From assembly GCF_026341125.1 (NCBI RefSeq), contig NZ_JAPEOR010000001.1, positions 3,782,001 to 3,846,000 on the forward strand: a DNA stretch of 64,000 bases. The letters are read 5' to 3'. Source of the stretch: Streptomyces sp. NBC_01142. GTDB taxonomy: Bacteria > Actinomycetota > Actinomycetes > Streptomycetales > Streptomycetaceae. A model generated the notes under the pieces. That model worked only from the letters and a program-made list of their open reading frames with translations, did not search any database and had not been told where the DNA came from. Of the stretch, positions 1 through 7,803 are shown piece by piece. The stretch's first letter is position 1. Every line of letters begins with the position of its first letter. The position numbers and the translations under genes were made by a program.

Positions 1-866
1 CCGTCGCCCTCGCTGTCGCCCTCCAGAGCGCCATCACCACCGGTGCCGGCATCGAGGAGGCCGCGGCGCGCGCGCTCACCACCGTCCGGCAGGTCATGCC
101 CGCACGGCTGCGCCACCGCATCGACTCCCTCCGGATCACCGCCGTCGAGCGGCCCGCGACCCGGCCGGCCCCACAGGCCGACAGCGACGTGCTGATGACG
201 CTCAGCGCCGCCGTCCATGCCCGCGAAGTCCTGCGCTTCGACTATGCATCCCCACTGCGAGGCGACGACCGCGCCGAACCCCCTGCGCGCCGGGTGCAGC
301 CCCATCACCTCGTCACCTGGGGCGGGCGCTGGTACCTCGTCGCCTGGGACCTCGACCGCGAGGACTGGCGCACCTTCCGCGTCGATCGGATCATCCCGCG
401 CACCCCCGCGGGGCCCCGCTTCACCCCGCGCGAACTGCCCGGAGGTGACGTGGCCGCCTTCGTGGCCGGCAGGTTCCGGGGCTCCGACGTCTCGGGCGAC
501 TGGCCCTGCCGCGGCGAGGTGATCCTCGACCTGCCCGCCGCCGACGTCTCCCGCTACACCCGCGACGGAGTGGTCGAGGAACTCGGCCCGGACCGCTGCC
601 GTCTCGTCCTGGGCTCGTGGTCATGGCCCGGCCTGGCCGCCACCATCGGCCGGTTCGACGCCGACATCGAGGTCGTCGGCCCGGCCGAGCTCAAGGACGC
701 CTTCGCGTGCCTGGCCCGCCGCTACGCCAACGCCGCAGCCACAGGAGCTCGACCGCCATCCCCTGGACGCACAACTCCTGCCGCCAAAGCAGGTGGAACA
801 GCACGGGCAGCGTCGCGAGCCGGTCACCAGCCGCATCGACCCCAGGCGACAGCGGCCCGGTCGTGA
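1..866 (+). CDS. WYL-domain transcriptional regulator, C-terminal part
   Basis: The reading frame is open from base 3, so the gene begins upstream of the window and its N-terminal winged HTH is not seen. The first residues match the linker of YafY-type DeoR-like regulators, followed by a WYL domain with the signature GGRWYLVAWDLDREDWRTFR at about bases 320-380 and an arginine-rich strand. WYL domains bind ligands or nucleic acid and are common in regulators of stress and defence. After ARRYANAA (about base 740) the tail becomes low-complexity Ala/Arg/Pro; I infer that the normal stop was lost by a frameshift and translation runs on about 45 codons. The family assignment is firm; the target genes are unknown. 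Confidence 0.85.
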   Translation, partial: VALAVALQSAITTGAGIEEAAARALTTVRQVMPARLRHRIDSLRITAVERPATRPAPQADSDVLMTLSAAVHAREVLRFDYASPLRGDDRAEPPARRVQPHHLVTWGGRWYLVAWDLDREDWRTFRVDRIIPRTPAGPRFTPRELPGGDVAAFVAGRFRGSDVSGDWPCRGEVILDLPAADVSRYTRDGVVEELGPDRCRLVLGSWSWPGLAATIGRFDADIEVVGPAELKDAFACLARRYANAAATGARPPSPGRTTPAAKAGGTARAASRAGHQPHRPQATAARS

Positions 867-1148
867 GAAGACCTCCAGCAGCCGGACGTCCACCTCACGT
901 TCGCCAGAGGCTCCGCCTCCGGCACCCCACCGCTCGAAGCCCCACCCGACGCTTCGGCATCGTGCGGCGCGATCCGATCGTTGGGGCGGACGTCAAACGC
1001 CCGTACCCTTCAAGCAGGCTCGATCGGGCATGAGCGGTAGCCCGGGACACCGGTACTGCCGCTCGTCCTCGCTGCTAATTAAGAGCTGCGATCAGGATCG
1101 CTACAGTACGGGCGTGCAGGTGGGCACCCGGTCGGGCTGTGAACTCCG
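867..1148. other. Intergenic stretch without a supportable gene
   Basis: Open frames here are short or purely GC-driven and match no family I recognise. The segment leads into the hairpin repeat at 1149-1240. Confidence 0.5.
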
Positions 1149-1240
1149 CGTCCAGCCAGGAAGGCCGGATGTGACCCTAGCCAACCTGCCCCTCACGGGG
1201 CTCCAGAGGACTCCGTCGGCCGGCCTTCCTGGCACCCGTA
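1149..1240. repeat. Hairpin-forming repeat, copy 1
   Basis: The 14-base arms GCCAGGAAGGCCGG (1155-1168) and CCGGCCTTCCTGGC (1220-1233) are perfect inverted complements. Between them is a second small hairpin, GCCCCTCACGGGGC (about 1189-1202). A diverged copy of the whole unit lies at 2212-2302 in the same orientation. It could be a structured RNA, a miniature mobile element or a terminator-like repeat; the sequence does not decide. Confidence 0.6.
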
Positions 1241-1327
1241 ATGTGGGATATGCGGCAGGTTCCTCCGCGGGGGCAGGGAGGGGTTGTCGAGCGGTGGGCC
1301 CGTGGATCCGCGCTGTCGAGCAAGAGA

Positions 1328-1883
1328 TCAAGCGGGCGGCGTGACCGAAGACCACACGCCGAACCGCTGCTCGGCGCCGTACGCCTCGAATCGCTCCAGC
1401 TCGGTGAACCCGAGCTTCGCCGCGAGGCGCATCGAGCGGGCGTTGGCGGTCTGGGTGTAGAGCACCACCGGCTCACCGGGAAGCGCGCCGGCGAACCAGT
1501 CGAGTGCCGCTGCGCACGCCTCGGTGGCGTACCCGCGTCCCCACGCCTCCGGCAGGAACAGGTAGCCGAGCTCGGTCTCCCCGGCCTCCCGGCGGTTACC
1601 TGGACGCTCGGGGTCTTGCGGGTCGAGCTGGATTGTGCCGATCGTCGCTCCGTCGAGCTCGACCACGAAGAAGCCAGGGCGCCGCCCGGGTATCGGGCAC
1701 CGTGCGTTCGAGCTCGGCACGCAGTCGAGGGCCACCGAGGTAAGTGCCCACCTCCGGCGAGGCGTTCAGCTCGATGACCGCCACGCGGTCCCGGGCCTCG
1801 GACTCGCGGAGTACGAGCCGCTCGGTCTTGATCGGGGCAGGTGGCCAGGCGAGGGCTCTGTGGTCGGCTCTGTGGTCGGTCAT
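1328..1883 (-). pseudogene. GNAT acetyltransferase (RimJ/RimL type), frameshifted
   Basis: The N-terminal half (PIKTERLVLRESEARDR, then conserved SPEVGTYLGG) is in one frame and the C-terminal half (GFFVVELDGATIGTIQL, GYLFLPEAWGRGYATEA, ANARSMRLAAKLGF) is in another; they join near 1695 within a GGGCGGCGCCC run. Together they make a full-length GNAT fold of about 180 residues with the acetyl-CoA loop GRGYATEA. The ATG at 1883 is preceded by GGTGAGG. Such enzymes acetylate the N-terminus of ribosomal proteins, or small amines. The single shift could be a real mutation or a sequencing error. The gene sits between two copies of a hairpin repeat. Confidence 0.75.
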
Positions 1884-2211
1884 GCCGGCCAACCTCACCA
1901 GCAGGCTCAGAAGCGATCAATGCTCGCCGACCGATCAACCCACCGGCCCGGGGCCTCACCCTCACCAACGGAGCCGGGCCCGACAAGCCACACATCCCTC
2001 CTCACCGATTGGTGTCCACTCCTTGCCCCACCCTGCGCTCACGCGCTCAAACCCACGTCCCCGACCTCGATATCCCGACCACACACCCGCAAGTTCACCG
2101 CGCTGCGCCTTCAGAAATCGCGAACTTGCGGCGGAGCTGCTGATGAGGAGTGGCGACTAGATCGCTCGTACGGACATATCGGCGCGTGTCCCTACGGTCT
2201 GATGATCGTTG
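1884..2211. other. Intergenic stretch without a supportable gene
   Basis: Nothing recognisable on either strand. Composition is less GC-rich than the flanks, and open frames are short and unlike known proteins. Confidence 0.45.
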
Positions 2212-2302
2212 TATCTGCGGCCTGGAAGGCTGGATGCGACTTTCAAACGCCTGCCCGTCAAGGGGCTCATCGAGACTGCGTCGGCCGGCCTTCAGGTCAC
2301 CT
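2212..2302. repeat. Hairpin-forming repeat, copy 2
   Basis: Diverged copy of the 1149-1240 unit in direct orientation. It keeps the 3' arm CGTCGGCCGGCCTTC, the central CTGCCC/GGGGCTC hairpin and a partly mismatched 5' arm (GGCCTGGAAGGCTGG). Retention of pairing despite sequence change suggests that structure matters. Confidence 0.55.
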
Positions 2303-2317
2303 TCACTAACTGATGAA

Positions 2318-2385
2318 GAGGTTGTCTCACGTGGCAAGTTTCGCGAGCTTCTTGTAGCAGGTCAGGGCGGCGGCCATGGCCAGGC
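2318..2385 (-). mobile_element. Right-end fragment of an IS5-family element
   Basis: Read on the minus strand, this encodes AAALTCYKKLAKLAT and the terminal repeat CACGTGAGACAACCTC, almost identical to the right end of the element at 3045-3916 but inverted. The body of the element is missing. It places an IS end on the other side of the DinB-like gene. Confidence 0.8.
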
Positions 2386-2460
2386 CTCGGCTCTGCCAGT
2401 CGTTGCGGACCACGTACGGGATCTTGAGACCACGAGCAGCCCATGGCAGGCTCATGCCGC

Positions 2461-3045
2461 ATGATCGATGAATTCGCGAAAGACAACCTGCACGGGAGAC
2501 TGCGGCGGGACCGCAAGGCGCTGCTCTGGAAACTCGACGGCTTGTCCGAATACGACGCCCGCCGACCTTTGACAGCGACCGGGACCAACCTCCTCGGCCT
2601 GGTCAAACACGTGGCCACCGTCGAGGCCAGGTACTTCGGCGAGGTCTTCGACCGCCCTTCCCCGGAACCGCTGCCCCGGTGGCAGGACTCCAACGGCAGC
2701 GATCTGTGGGCGACCGAGGACGAGACCCGCGATCAGATCATCGGGTTCTACCGGCGCACGTGGGAACACTCGGACGCGACGATCAACGAGCTTCCCCTCG
2801 ACGCCCCCGGCCACGTGCCGTGGTGGACGGAGCCTTATCCCAACACGAACCTGTTCGCCATCATGGTCCATGTCCTCGGCGAGTCCATCCGGCATGCCGG
2901 GCACGCCGATATCCTGCGCGAGGGCCTCGACGGCCGGACCGGGCTGCGCGCCGAACACGAGAAGCAGATCGACGAGGAAGCCCGTGCAGCCTACTGCGCG
3001 AAGATCGAGAAGGCCGCCAGGTCGGCCGCACCAATCAAGGCTTAG
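2461..3045 (+). CDS. DinB-family protein (DUF664 type)
   Basis: A 194-residue protein matching the four-helix DinB/DUF664 superfamily: LRRDRKALLWKLDGLSEYDA, TGTNLLGLVKHVATVEARYF with the first metal-ligand histidine, and a C-terminal HVLGESIRHAGHADILREGL helix. Members often act as metal-dependent thiol S-transferases (mycothiol or bacillithiol) or have unknown roles. I chose the ATG at 2461 because homologues start close to this point; an upstream in-frame ATG exists at 2443. The stop codon TAG is formed at the junction with the IS5-type element: TA is target sequence and G is the first element base. The native C-terminus may therefore have been altered. Confidence 0.8.
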   Translation: MIDEFAKDNLHGRLRRDRKALLWKLDGLSEYDARRPLTATGTNLLGLVKHVATVEARYFGEVFDRPSPEPLPRWQDSNGSDLWATEDETRDQIIGFYRRTWEHSDATINELPLDAPGHVPWWTEPYPNTNLFAIMVHVLGESIRHAGHADILREGLDGRTGLRAEHEKQIDEEARAAYCAKIEKAARSAAPIKA

Positions 3046-3916
3046 AGGTTGTCTCACGTGACTTGATGTTCGTGCGGCATGATGCCGGTCGTGGGTGCTG
3101 ATCTATCGAAGCGTCTGTTCCTGATGAACTCTGGGAGCTGGCCGCCCCGTTGCTGCCGTCGTTCGCTGCTCGTCCGCAAGGTGGTGGGACCGCTCCGTGT
3201 GACGAGCGGGCCGTGTTCACGGCAGTGGTGTACGCGCTGACCAGCGGCTGTGCCTGGCGGCATCTGCCGCCGACGTTCGGCACGTCGCCCGCCACCGCGC
3301 ATCGCCGCTTCACGGTATGGACCGAGGCCGGCCTGTGGCGTCGGCTGCACCGGGCGGTGCTGGACGAACTCGGGGCCCGGGGCGAGGTGGACTGGACCTC
3401 GGCGATCGTCGACGCGGCCTCCGTTCGCGCCAAAAGGGGGGATCGCTGACCGGGCCGAACCCGGTCGATCGCGGCAAGAAGGGCAGCAAGCTGCACGTGC
3501 TGTCCGACGCCCAGGGCATCCCGCTCGCCGTCGCCGTGTCCGGCGCGAACATGCACGACAGCCTCGCCCTCAAGCCGCTCATCCGCGGCATACCCGCCGT
3601 CCGGTCCCGCCGGGGACCACGACGGCGCCGACCCGTCAAACTCCGCGCGGACAAGGCGTACTTCTCCGCCGAGCACCTGGCCTGGCTGCGCGAGCGCGGG
3701 CTCGTCGCGCGCATCGCGCGGCCCGGCATCGAGTCCGGCGAACGCCTCGGTCGGCACCGCTGGAAGATCGAACGGTCGATCGCCTGGCTCTTCGGCTACC
3801 GCCGCCTCACCGTCCGATACGAACGAAAGGGCTCGCACTTCCTCGCCTTCCTCGGCCTGGCCGCCGCCCTGACCTGCTACAAGAAGCTCGCGAAACTTGC
3901 CACGTGAGACACCCTC
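3045..3916. mobile_element. IS5-family element (IS427-like group)
   Basis: Terminal inverted repeats are GAGGTTGTCTCACGTG at the left and the complement of GAGGGTGTCTCACGTG at the right (15 of 16 match). The bases TA lie immediately outside both ends, consistent with a short target duplication. The element is 872 bp, normal for this group, and carries one two-frame transposase. Confidence 0.85.
3079..3907 (+). CDS. IS5-family transposase in two frames, possibly defective
   Basis: The first frame (open from 3102 to 3449) encodes VPDELWELAAPLLPSF, the conserved SGCAWRHLPPTFG and the first catalytic Asp region DWTSAIVDAASVRAKRG. The second frame (to 3907) encodes GSKLHVLSDAQG, NMHDSLALKPL and the DDE tail RWKIERSIAWLFGYRRL. 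The AAAAGGGGGG run at 3432-3441 is a classic -1 slippage site, so the two frames normally give one fusion protein. An extra shift is seen near 3116: the usual start MPVVGADLSKRL at 3082 is out of frame with the rest, so this copy probably lacks a normal start and may be inactive. Confidence 0.8.
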
Positions 3917-4405
3917 TAAGAGTCTCGCTTGGATGACAGGGGACAGGTGTCCCGCCCGGCCCCGTCACTTTCGTGCGGCGCCCTGTGTCGGCACGGTCAC
4001 GTGTGACGGGGCAGACGCTCCCTTTGACGGCCATTCTGCTGGCCTACCGTAATGACGCGGAGTCCCGGGCCCTGATGGAAGCCGGCGCCCTCGAATCCCC
4101 CTGGCCGACTCGCTGATACACACCTCCCGCACCCCGCAGAGGTGCCAGTCACAGGATCGACCCGGCTTGTGATCTCCACCTGGGTGAGCTCGTGGGGGAT
4201 GATCCGGGTAGGGACCCGTACCTCCTCATCCCGAGCCTCAGGCAACCTTCTCACTGATCTGGTCCATGAACAGTCCCATGGCTTTGAGCTTCGCGTCCGC
4301 ACCGTGCCGCTGCTGCCCCGCCACATCCGGTGCACCGGTGCTCGGTCAGCCCTCGCAGGGCATCCAGCGCGGTGTCTACGATGGGTCATGAAGCGTCGGG
4401 CTGCC
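3917..4405. other. Intergenic stretch, no supportable gene
   Basis: On the plus strand, bases from about 4003 to 4116 can encode LTAILLAYRNDAESRALMEAGALES, which looks protein-like but is too short to place. The remainder has no recognisable coding content. Confidence 0.4.
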
Positions 4406-5242
4406 CTACTTGGCGCGGGCCTGAGTCATCCGCCGCGTGCCTGCAGTCGATGACTGGTTGGTTCTGCACAGGGTCAGTGCTGCCAGGGCCTCCGGAGCGC
4501 CGGACTGACCCCGGACGCCGGGAAAGGCGTTGATGTCAACGATCAGCGGGGCGCCGTCGCCCGTGTCGATGATGTCCACGCCGTAGACGTCGAGTTCGAA
4601 GACCTCGCCGACCCGGCGCACCAATGCGGGCCAGCCAGGCGGCAGGTTATCGGGGGTGAGTGGCAGTGTGGGGCCGCGCCCCTCGGGGGAGAGTTCGGAA
4701 CGGCGCAGGGCGGCGAAGAGCTGGTCTCCGACCGCCCATAGTTTGTGGTCCCAGCCGCTGTTCGGTGTGAACTCCTGCACTATGACCGGCTCCTGCGGGC
4801 ATGTGGCGGCAAGCTCCTGCAGTTGTATGCCGTTGTCGAGGCGGGCCACCAGGTCGTGCTTTCGGCTGTGGCGGCTCTTGACTACCACTGGGCCGGGGAG
4901 CCGTGGGCCGGATGCCAGTTGCGCGAGTGTGGTGAAGGTGCGGGTGCTCGCGAACGGGAGGCCGGCCCGCCGGGCCTGCTCCGCCATCGCTGTACGGTCC
5001 TGGCACAGTGCGGTCGCCGCAGCCGAGTTCACCACCGGGGCGCCGCGCTGCTCCAGGTCGCGGGCGAGGAACAGGGCACGTGGCGTACGCGACTTCAGCA
5101 GATAGACGTCGGCGAGCGGCGCGGGGACTTTCCCCACCGTTTTCGGGTCCAGCGTCTCAACTTGATGCTCGGGGGTGAGCAGGGCGGCGGTGGCGGCCAG
5201 CAGCGGATGGCCTGGCTCAGGCGTGATCAGGCCAATCCTCAA
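4406..5242 (-). CDS. ATP-grasp ligase, second of a coupled pair
   Basis: A 278-residue RimK/glutathione-synthetase-like ATP-grasp protein. The N-terminal pre-ATP-grasp domain starts LRIGLITPEPGHPLL. The ATP-binding region has VVVKSRHSRK and EPVIVQEFTPNSG. The metal-binding end is DVYGVDIIDTGDG followed by LIVDINAFPGV, the expected D/N-rich motif. The start is TTG at 5242, which overlaps the TGA stop of the upstream ligase (TTGA), so the two are translationally coupled; GGCGAGAG precedes it. ATP-grasp enzymes join a carboxylate to an amine or thiol via an acyl phosphate. No peptide substrate gene is evident nearby. Confidence 0.8.
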   Translation of the reverse strand: MRIGLITPEPGHPLLAATAALLTPEHQVETLDPKTVGKVPAPLADVYLLKSRTPRALFLARDLEQRGAPVVNSAAATALCQDRTAMAEQARRAGLPFASTRTFTTLAQLASGPRLPGPVVVKSRHSRKHDLVARLDNGIQLQELAATCPQEPVIVQEFTPNSGWDHKLWAVGDQLFAALRRSELSPEGRGPTLPLTPDNLPPGWPALVRRVGEVFELDVYGVDIIDTGDGAPLIVDINAFPGVRGQSGAPEALAALTLCRTNQSSTAGTRRMTQARAK

Positions 5243-6195
5243 AGGCTCTCGCCCGCCGCCGCAGGAACCTGGACCATAGCCGGGACCTGCACAGGGTGCC
5301 GGCAGGGCGTCAACGACGACTCGTCGACCGCGCCGTGCTGTTGCGGCGGACGGGTAGCGGGCAGCGTGGCTGCGCCGGACGCGCTGCCTGTGCGGGCCAG
5401 CCCGAGCACGGCTCGTGCCACCCTCGCCGCCGCGTCCGGGACCTGACGGAAGCTCGGGAAGTCGTTCACATCGACGACCACAGGGCCGTCCGGACCCAGC
5501 AGTACGTCCACGCCGTACAGGTCGAGGCCGTAGACCGCCCCGACCTGGGCGGCTATCGCGGCCACCTCGGCCGACAGCGGCACGCGGCGTTCGGGCACCG
5601 AGCGGTCCGGGTGGAGTGGGGAGCGGCGCTCGGTCGCGTACAGCTCGCCGCCGACGCAGTACACCTTGATGTCGATGCCCGAGTTGGTCACATACGGCTG
5701 GGCGATGAGCATGCCCTCCCTCTCCAGTTCGGGGACCATCGCGGCGAGCCGATCCGGCGACGGCACCAGGTACACGGCCCGTCCCGAGCTGCCGTCGGCG
5801 GGCTTGATCACCAGCGGGTACTCCGACGCCGGTATCTCCGCCAGCAGCTCCGGCCGCGCAGCCGCGTAGGTCGGCGGCAGAGGAAGACCACGGCTGCGAC
5901 CGATCGCCGCGGCCAGTGCCTTGTCCCGTACACCTCGTATCGACCGGGCGTCGTTGACGGTCGTCATCCCGGTCGAGGCCGCGGCTTCGAGCAAGGTGAG
6001 CCCCGGGCCGCCGGAGACCGTCTTGAGGACCCACGCGTCATGGGTACCCGCCCGCACGGCCTCGGTCATGCGCAGCAGGGAACCGCCCGGCCGCAGCACG
6101 TCCACCTGGTGCCCCCAAGAGGTCAGTTGACGGATCACCTCAATTGGCATGCCGTCATGGCGGTAGTGCTCCTCCACCAGGAAGCAGAGCCTCAT
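5239..6195 (-). CDS. ATP-grasp ligase, first of a coupled pair
   Basis: A 318-residue ATP-grasp protein starting MRLCFLVEEHYRHDGMP, with GGGGAAGG just upstream of the ATG at 6195. It has the conserved YPLVIKPADGSSGRAV ATP-binding loop, LIAQPYVTNSGIDIKVYCVG, and DLYGVDVLLGPDGPVVVDVND with the acidic metal ligands. After the ATP-grasp fold it has a Pro/Ala-rich tail of about 40 residues reaching the overlap with the next ligase. It is similar to its neighbour but not a duplicate. The pair may perform two successive ligations or act as a heterodimer; that is inference. Confidence 0.82.
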   Translation of the reverse strand: MRLCFLVEEHYRHDGMPIEVIRQLTSWGHQVDVLRPGGSLLRMTEAVRAGTHDAWVLKTVSGGPGLTLLEAAASTGMTTVNDARSIRGVRDKALAAAIGRSRGLPLPPTYAAARPELLAEIPASEYPLVIKPADGSSGRAVYLVPSPDRLAAMVPELEREGMLIAQPYVTNSGIDIKVYCVGGELYATERRSPLHPDRSVPERRVPLSAEVAAIAAQVGAVYGLDLYGVDVLLGPDGPVVVDVNDFPSFRQVPDAAARVARAVLGLARTGSASGAATLPATRPPQQHGAVDESSLTPCRHPVQVPAMVQVPAAAGESL

Positions 6196-6524
6196 CGACC
6201 TTCCCCGTAACCCCCGGACGTCCGCCGAGCCCATCCGGCGAGTTGTGACGTCACAGGATGTCATGAACCGCGATGCGGGTCGGACAGGCCTGCCTCGATG
6301 GTGCCCGTCCGATCTCGGAGGGGCACAGGTCCTCGGCGATGCCGCCTCGGCGCCTTCCTTGACCAGCTCTTGTCGTAGGACGTCCCGTAGGTGAAGGCGA
6401 TCTCCAGCTCCAGGCAATCAGGCGACGCCTGTGATCAGGGCGGAGTGTGGTTCGAGCTCGGCACAGGAGATGATCACCGCGACGAGGAGCGCGTACGGCA
6501 AGAGCATATGGGTGGGGCTGACCG
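6196..6524. other. Intergenic stretch
   Basis: No supportable gene. It holds the upstream region of the ATP-grasp pair and the 3' flank of the 6525-6944 gene. Confidence 0.4.
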
Positions 6525-6944
6525 TCACCCGGGTACGCCGCTACCGCTGGTGCCCGGACCCGATCCCGATCCCGGTCCAGGGGTCTCGGGCTCCGGGCGG
6601 AGGACCCGCGGTGCGAAGTGAAGGGCCAGGACGAGCGCCGGTACCAACATGGCCACCGGCAGGAGACTCCACCATCCAAACCCCATGGTGAACAGGGCGA
6701 CGGCGATGACGCCGAACACGAGCGACGCGACGACGGTGATGCCCAGGTTCGACAGGTTCCGCTCGCGGGGCCGGGCCAGCTCGGCCTCGACATTACGGCG
6801 TGCCTCGTCGAGGGCGGCACGGTGCGTGTACTCGTGCTCCACCAGCAGCCCCCAGTCCTCGGCACTGACGCCCTCCATGGACTCGGGCATGTGAGGTTCG
6901 CCGGATCGTCTGCGCGGCCGACGCCGACGGTTCCACCGTGCCAT
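6525..6944 (-). CDS. Small two-helix membrane protein
   Basis: A 139-residue protein with a basic N-terminus, a soluble helical part (SAEDWGLLVEHEYTHRAALD), then two hydrophobic segments (LGITVVASLVFGVIAVALF and WWSLLPVAMLVPALVLAL, about residues 68-108) and a Pro/Gly-rich tail. Its ATG at 6944 lies 12 bases after the stop of the GAF-domain gene on the same strand, and an AGGAGG-like motif precedes it, so the two form an operon. I do not recognise the family. It may be a membrane partner of the GAF protein. Confidence 0.6.
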   Translation of the reverse strand: MARWNRRRRPRRRSGEPHMPESMEGVSAEDWGLLVEHEYTHRAALDEARRNVEAELARPRERNLSNLGITVVASLVFGVIAVALFTMGFGWWSLLPVAMLVPALVLALHFAPRVLRPEPETPGPGSGSGPGTSGSGVPG

Positions 6945-6956
6945 CGAAAGCCTCCT

Positions 6957-7778
6957 TTACCTCAATGCGTAGGAAGCCGCGAGGATGTTGGCCAGTGACT
7001 CCATGAGCGTGACATGCGGATCGATGAAGTCCGAGAAGCTGGGTGCGTCGACGGAGAGTATGCCTATCTCCTCGGTCCCGTGGATGACTGGGACGGCGAT
7101 CACCGCTTCGTATCCCGTGCCGACCGGGATCAGATAGGAGTGCTTCTCCTGGTCGCCGTCGATTCTGAAGGTCTTGCCGCCTCCGCCGAGGATTGCGTTC
7201 TTCATGTGCGCCGCGCCGACCGGGTCGATGACTGCCCTGGGCGTTCGGTACCCGGGGAAGGTGTCCTCCAGAGTGAAGCCGCCCGTGGCGGCGTCGTACA
7301 GGTAGAAGCTGCACCGGGCCCGCGGGATGAAGCCCGGCCCAACCGGCGGAGCGGTGAGGGAGACCGCTCCGGCCAGGACGCGATCGAGGACTTCCTTACG
7401 CTTCTGCTGGAGGTCGGAGACCGTCTGCGCGGGCACGGAGGACGGCAGCGGGGCCGCGGTCGCGTAGAGCGCAGTCAGCGCCTTGACCGTGTCACTCAGG
7501 GGACGCAGGGTCGTCGAGTACAGCTTCGTCATGTCCGCCTCCGCCCGGATGGCGCGATCCTCGGCCCGCTTCTTGCCCTTCTCCACCAGGCGCTTCTCGA
7601 AGTGGGTGATCAGGACGACGCCGAAGGCAGAGACGCCGGCTATGAGAGCCCAGAGTCTCTTGTCAGCCCCTTGGGTCCCATCCGCCCACACGGAGACGAC
7701 GGCAACGGCCACACCGAGGACCGCAGAGAAGAGGAGGAACAGGTAGTGAATGCCCCGTTCGGCCAACCATCGTTTCAT
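6957..7778 (-). CDS. Membrane-anchored GAF-domain protein
   Basis: Two N-terminal transmembrane segments (LFLLFSAVLGVAVAVVSVW and LWALIAGVSAFGVVLITHF), a charged helical stalk (FEKRLVEKGKKRAEDRAIRA), then a GAF domain of about 150 residues (SYLIPVGTGYEAVIAVPVI, EEIGILSVDAPSFSDF, ESLANILAASYAL at the end). There is no kinase, cyclase or effector domain, so it would sense a small molecule and signal through a partner, perhaps the downstream membrane protein. I chose the ATG at 7778; a TTG at 7790 is possible. An IS630 element ends 25 bases upstream of the ATG, so the original promoter has been displaced. Confidence 0.75.
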   Translation of the reverse strand: MKRWLAERGIHYLFLLFSAVLGVAVAVVSVWADGTQGADKRLWALIAGVSAFGVVLITHFEKRLVEKGKKRAEDRAIRAEADMTKLYSTTLRPLSDTVKALTALYATAAPLPSSVPAQTVSDLQQKRKEVLDRVLAGAVSLTAPPVGPGFIPRARCSFYLYDAATGGFTLEDTFPGYRTPRAVIDPVGAAHMKNAILGGGGKTFRIDGDQEKHSYLIPVGTGYEAVIAVPVIHGTEEIGILSVDAPSFSDFIDPHVTLMESLANILAASYALR

Positions 7779-7803
7779 CCGTACGTGCAACTCCGCGCTC
7801 GTC

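Noticed and set aside
4142..4453. 103-codon plus-strand frame before the ATP-grasp pair
   Set aside because: No ribosome site, no family resemblance, and it overlaps the end of the second ligase.
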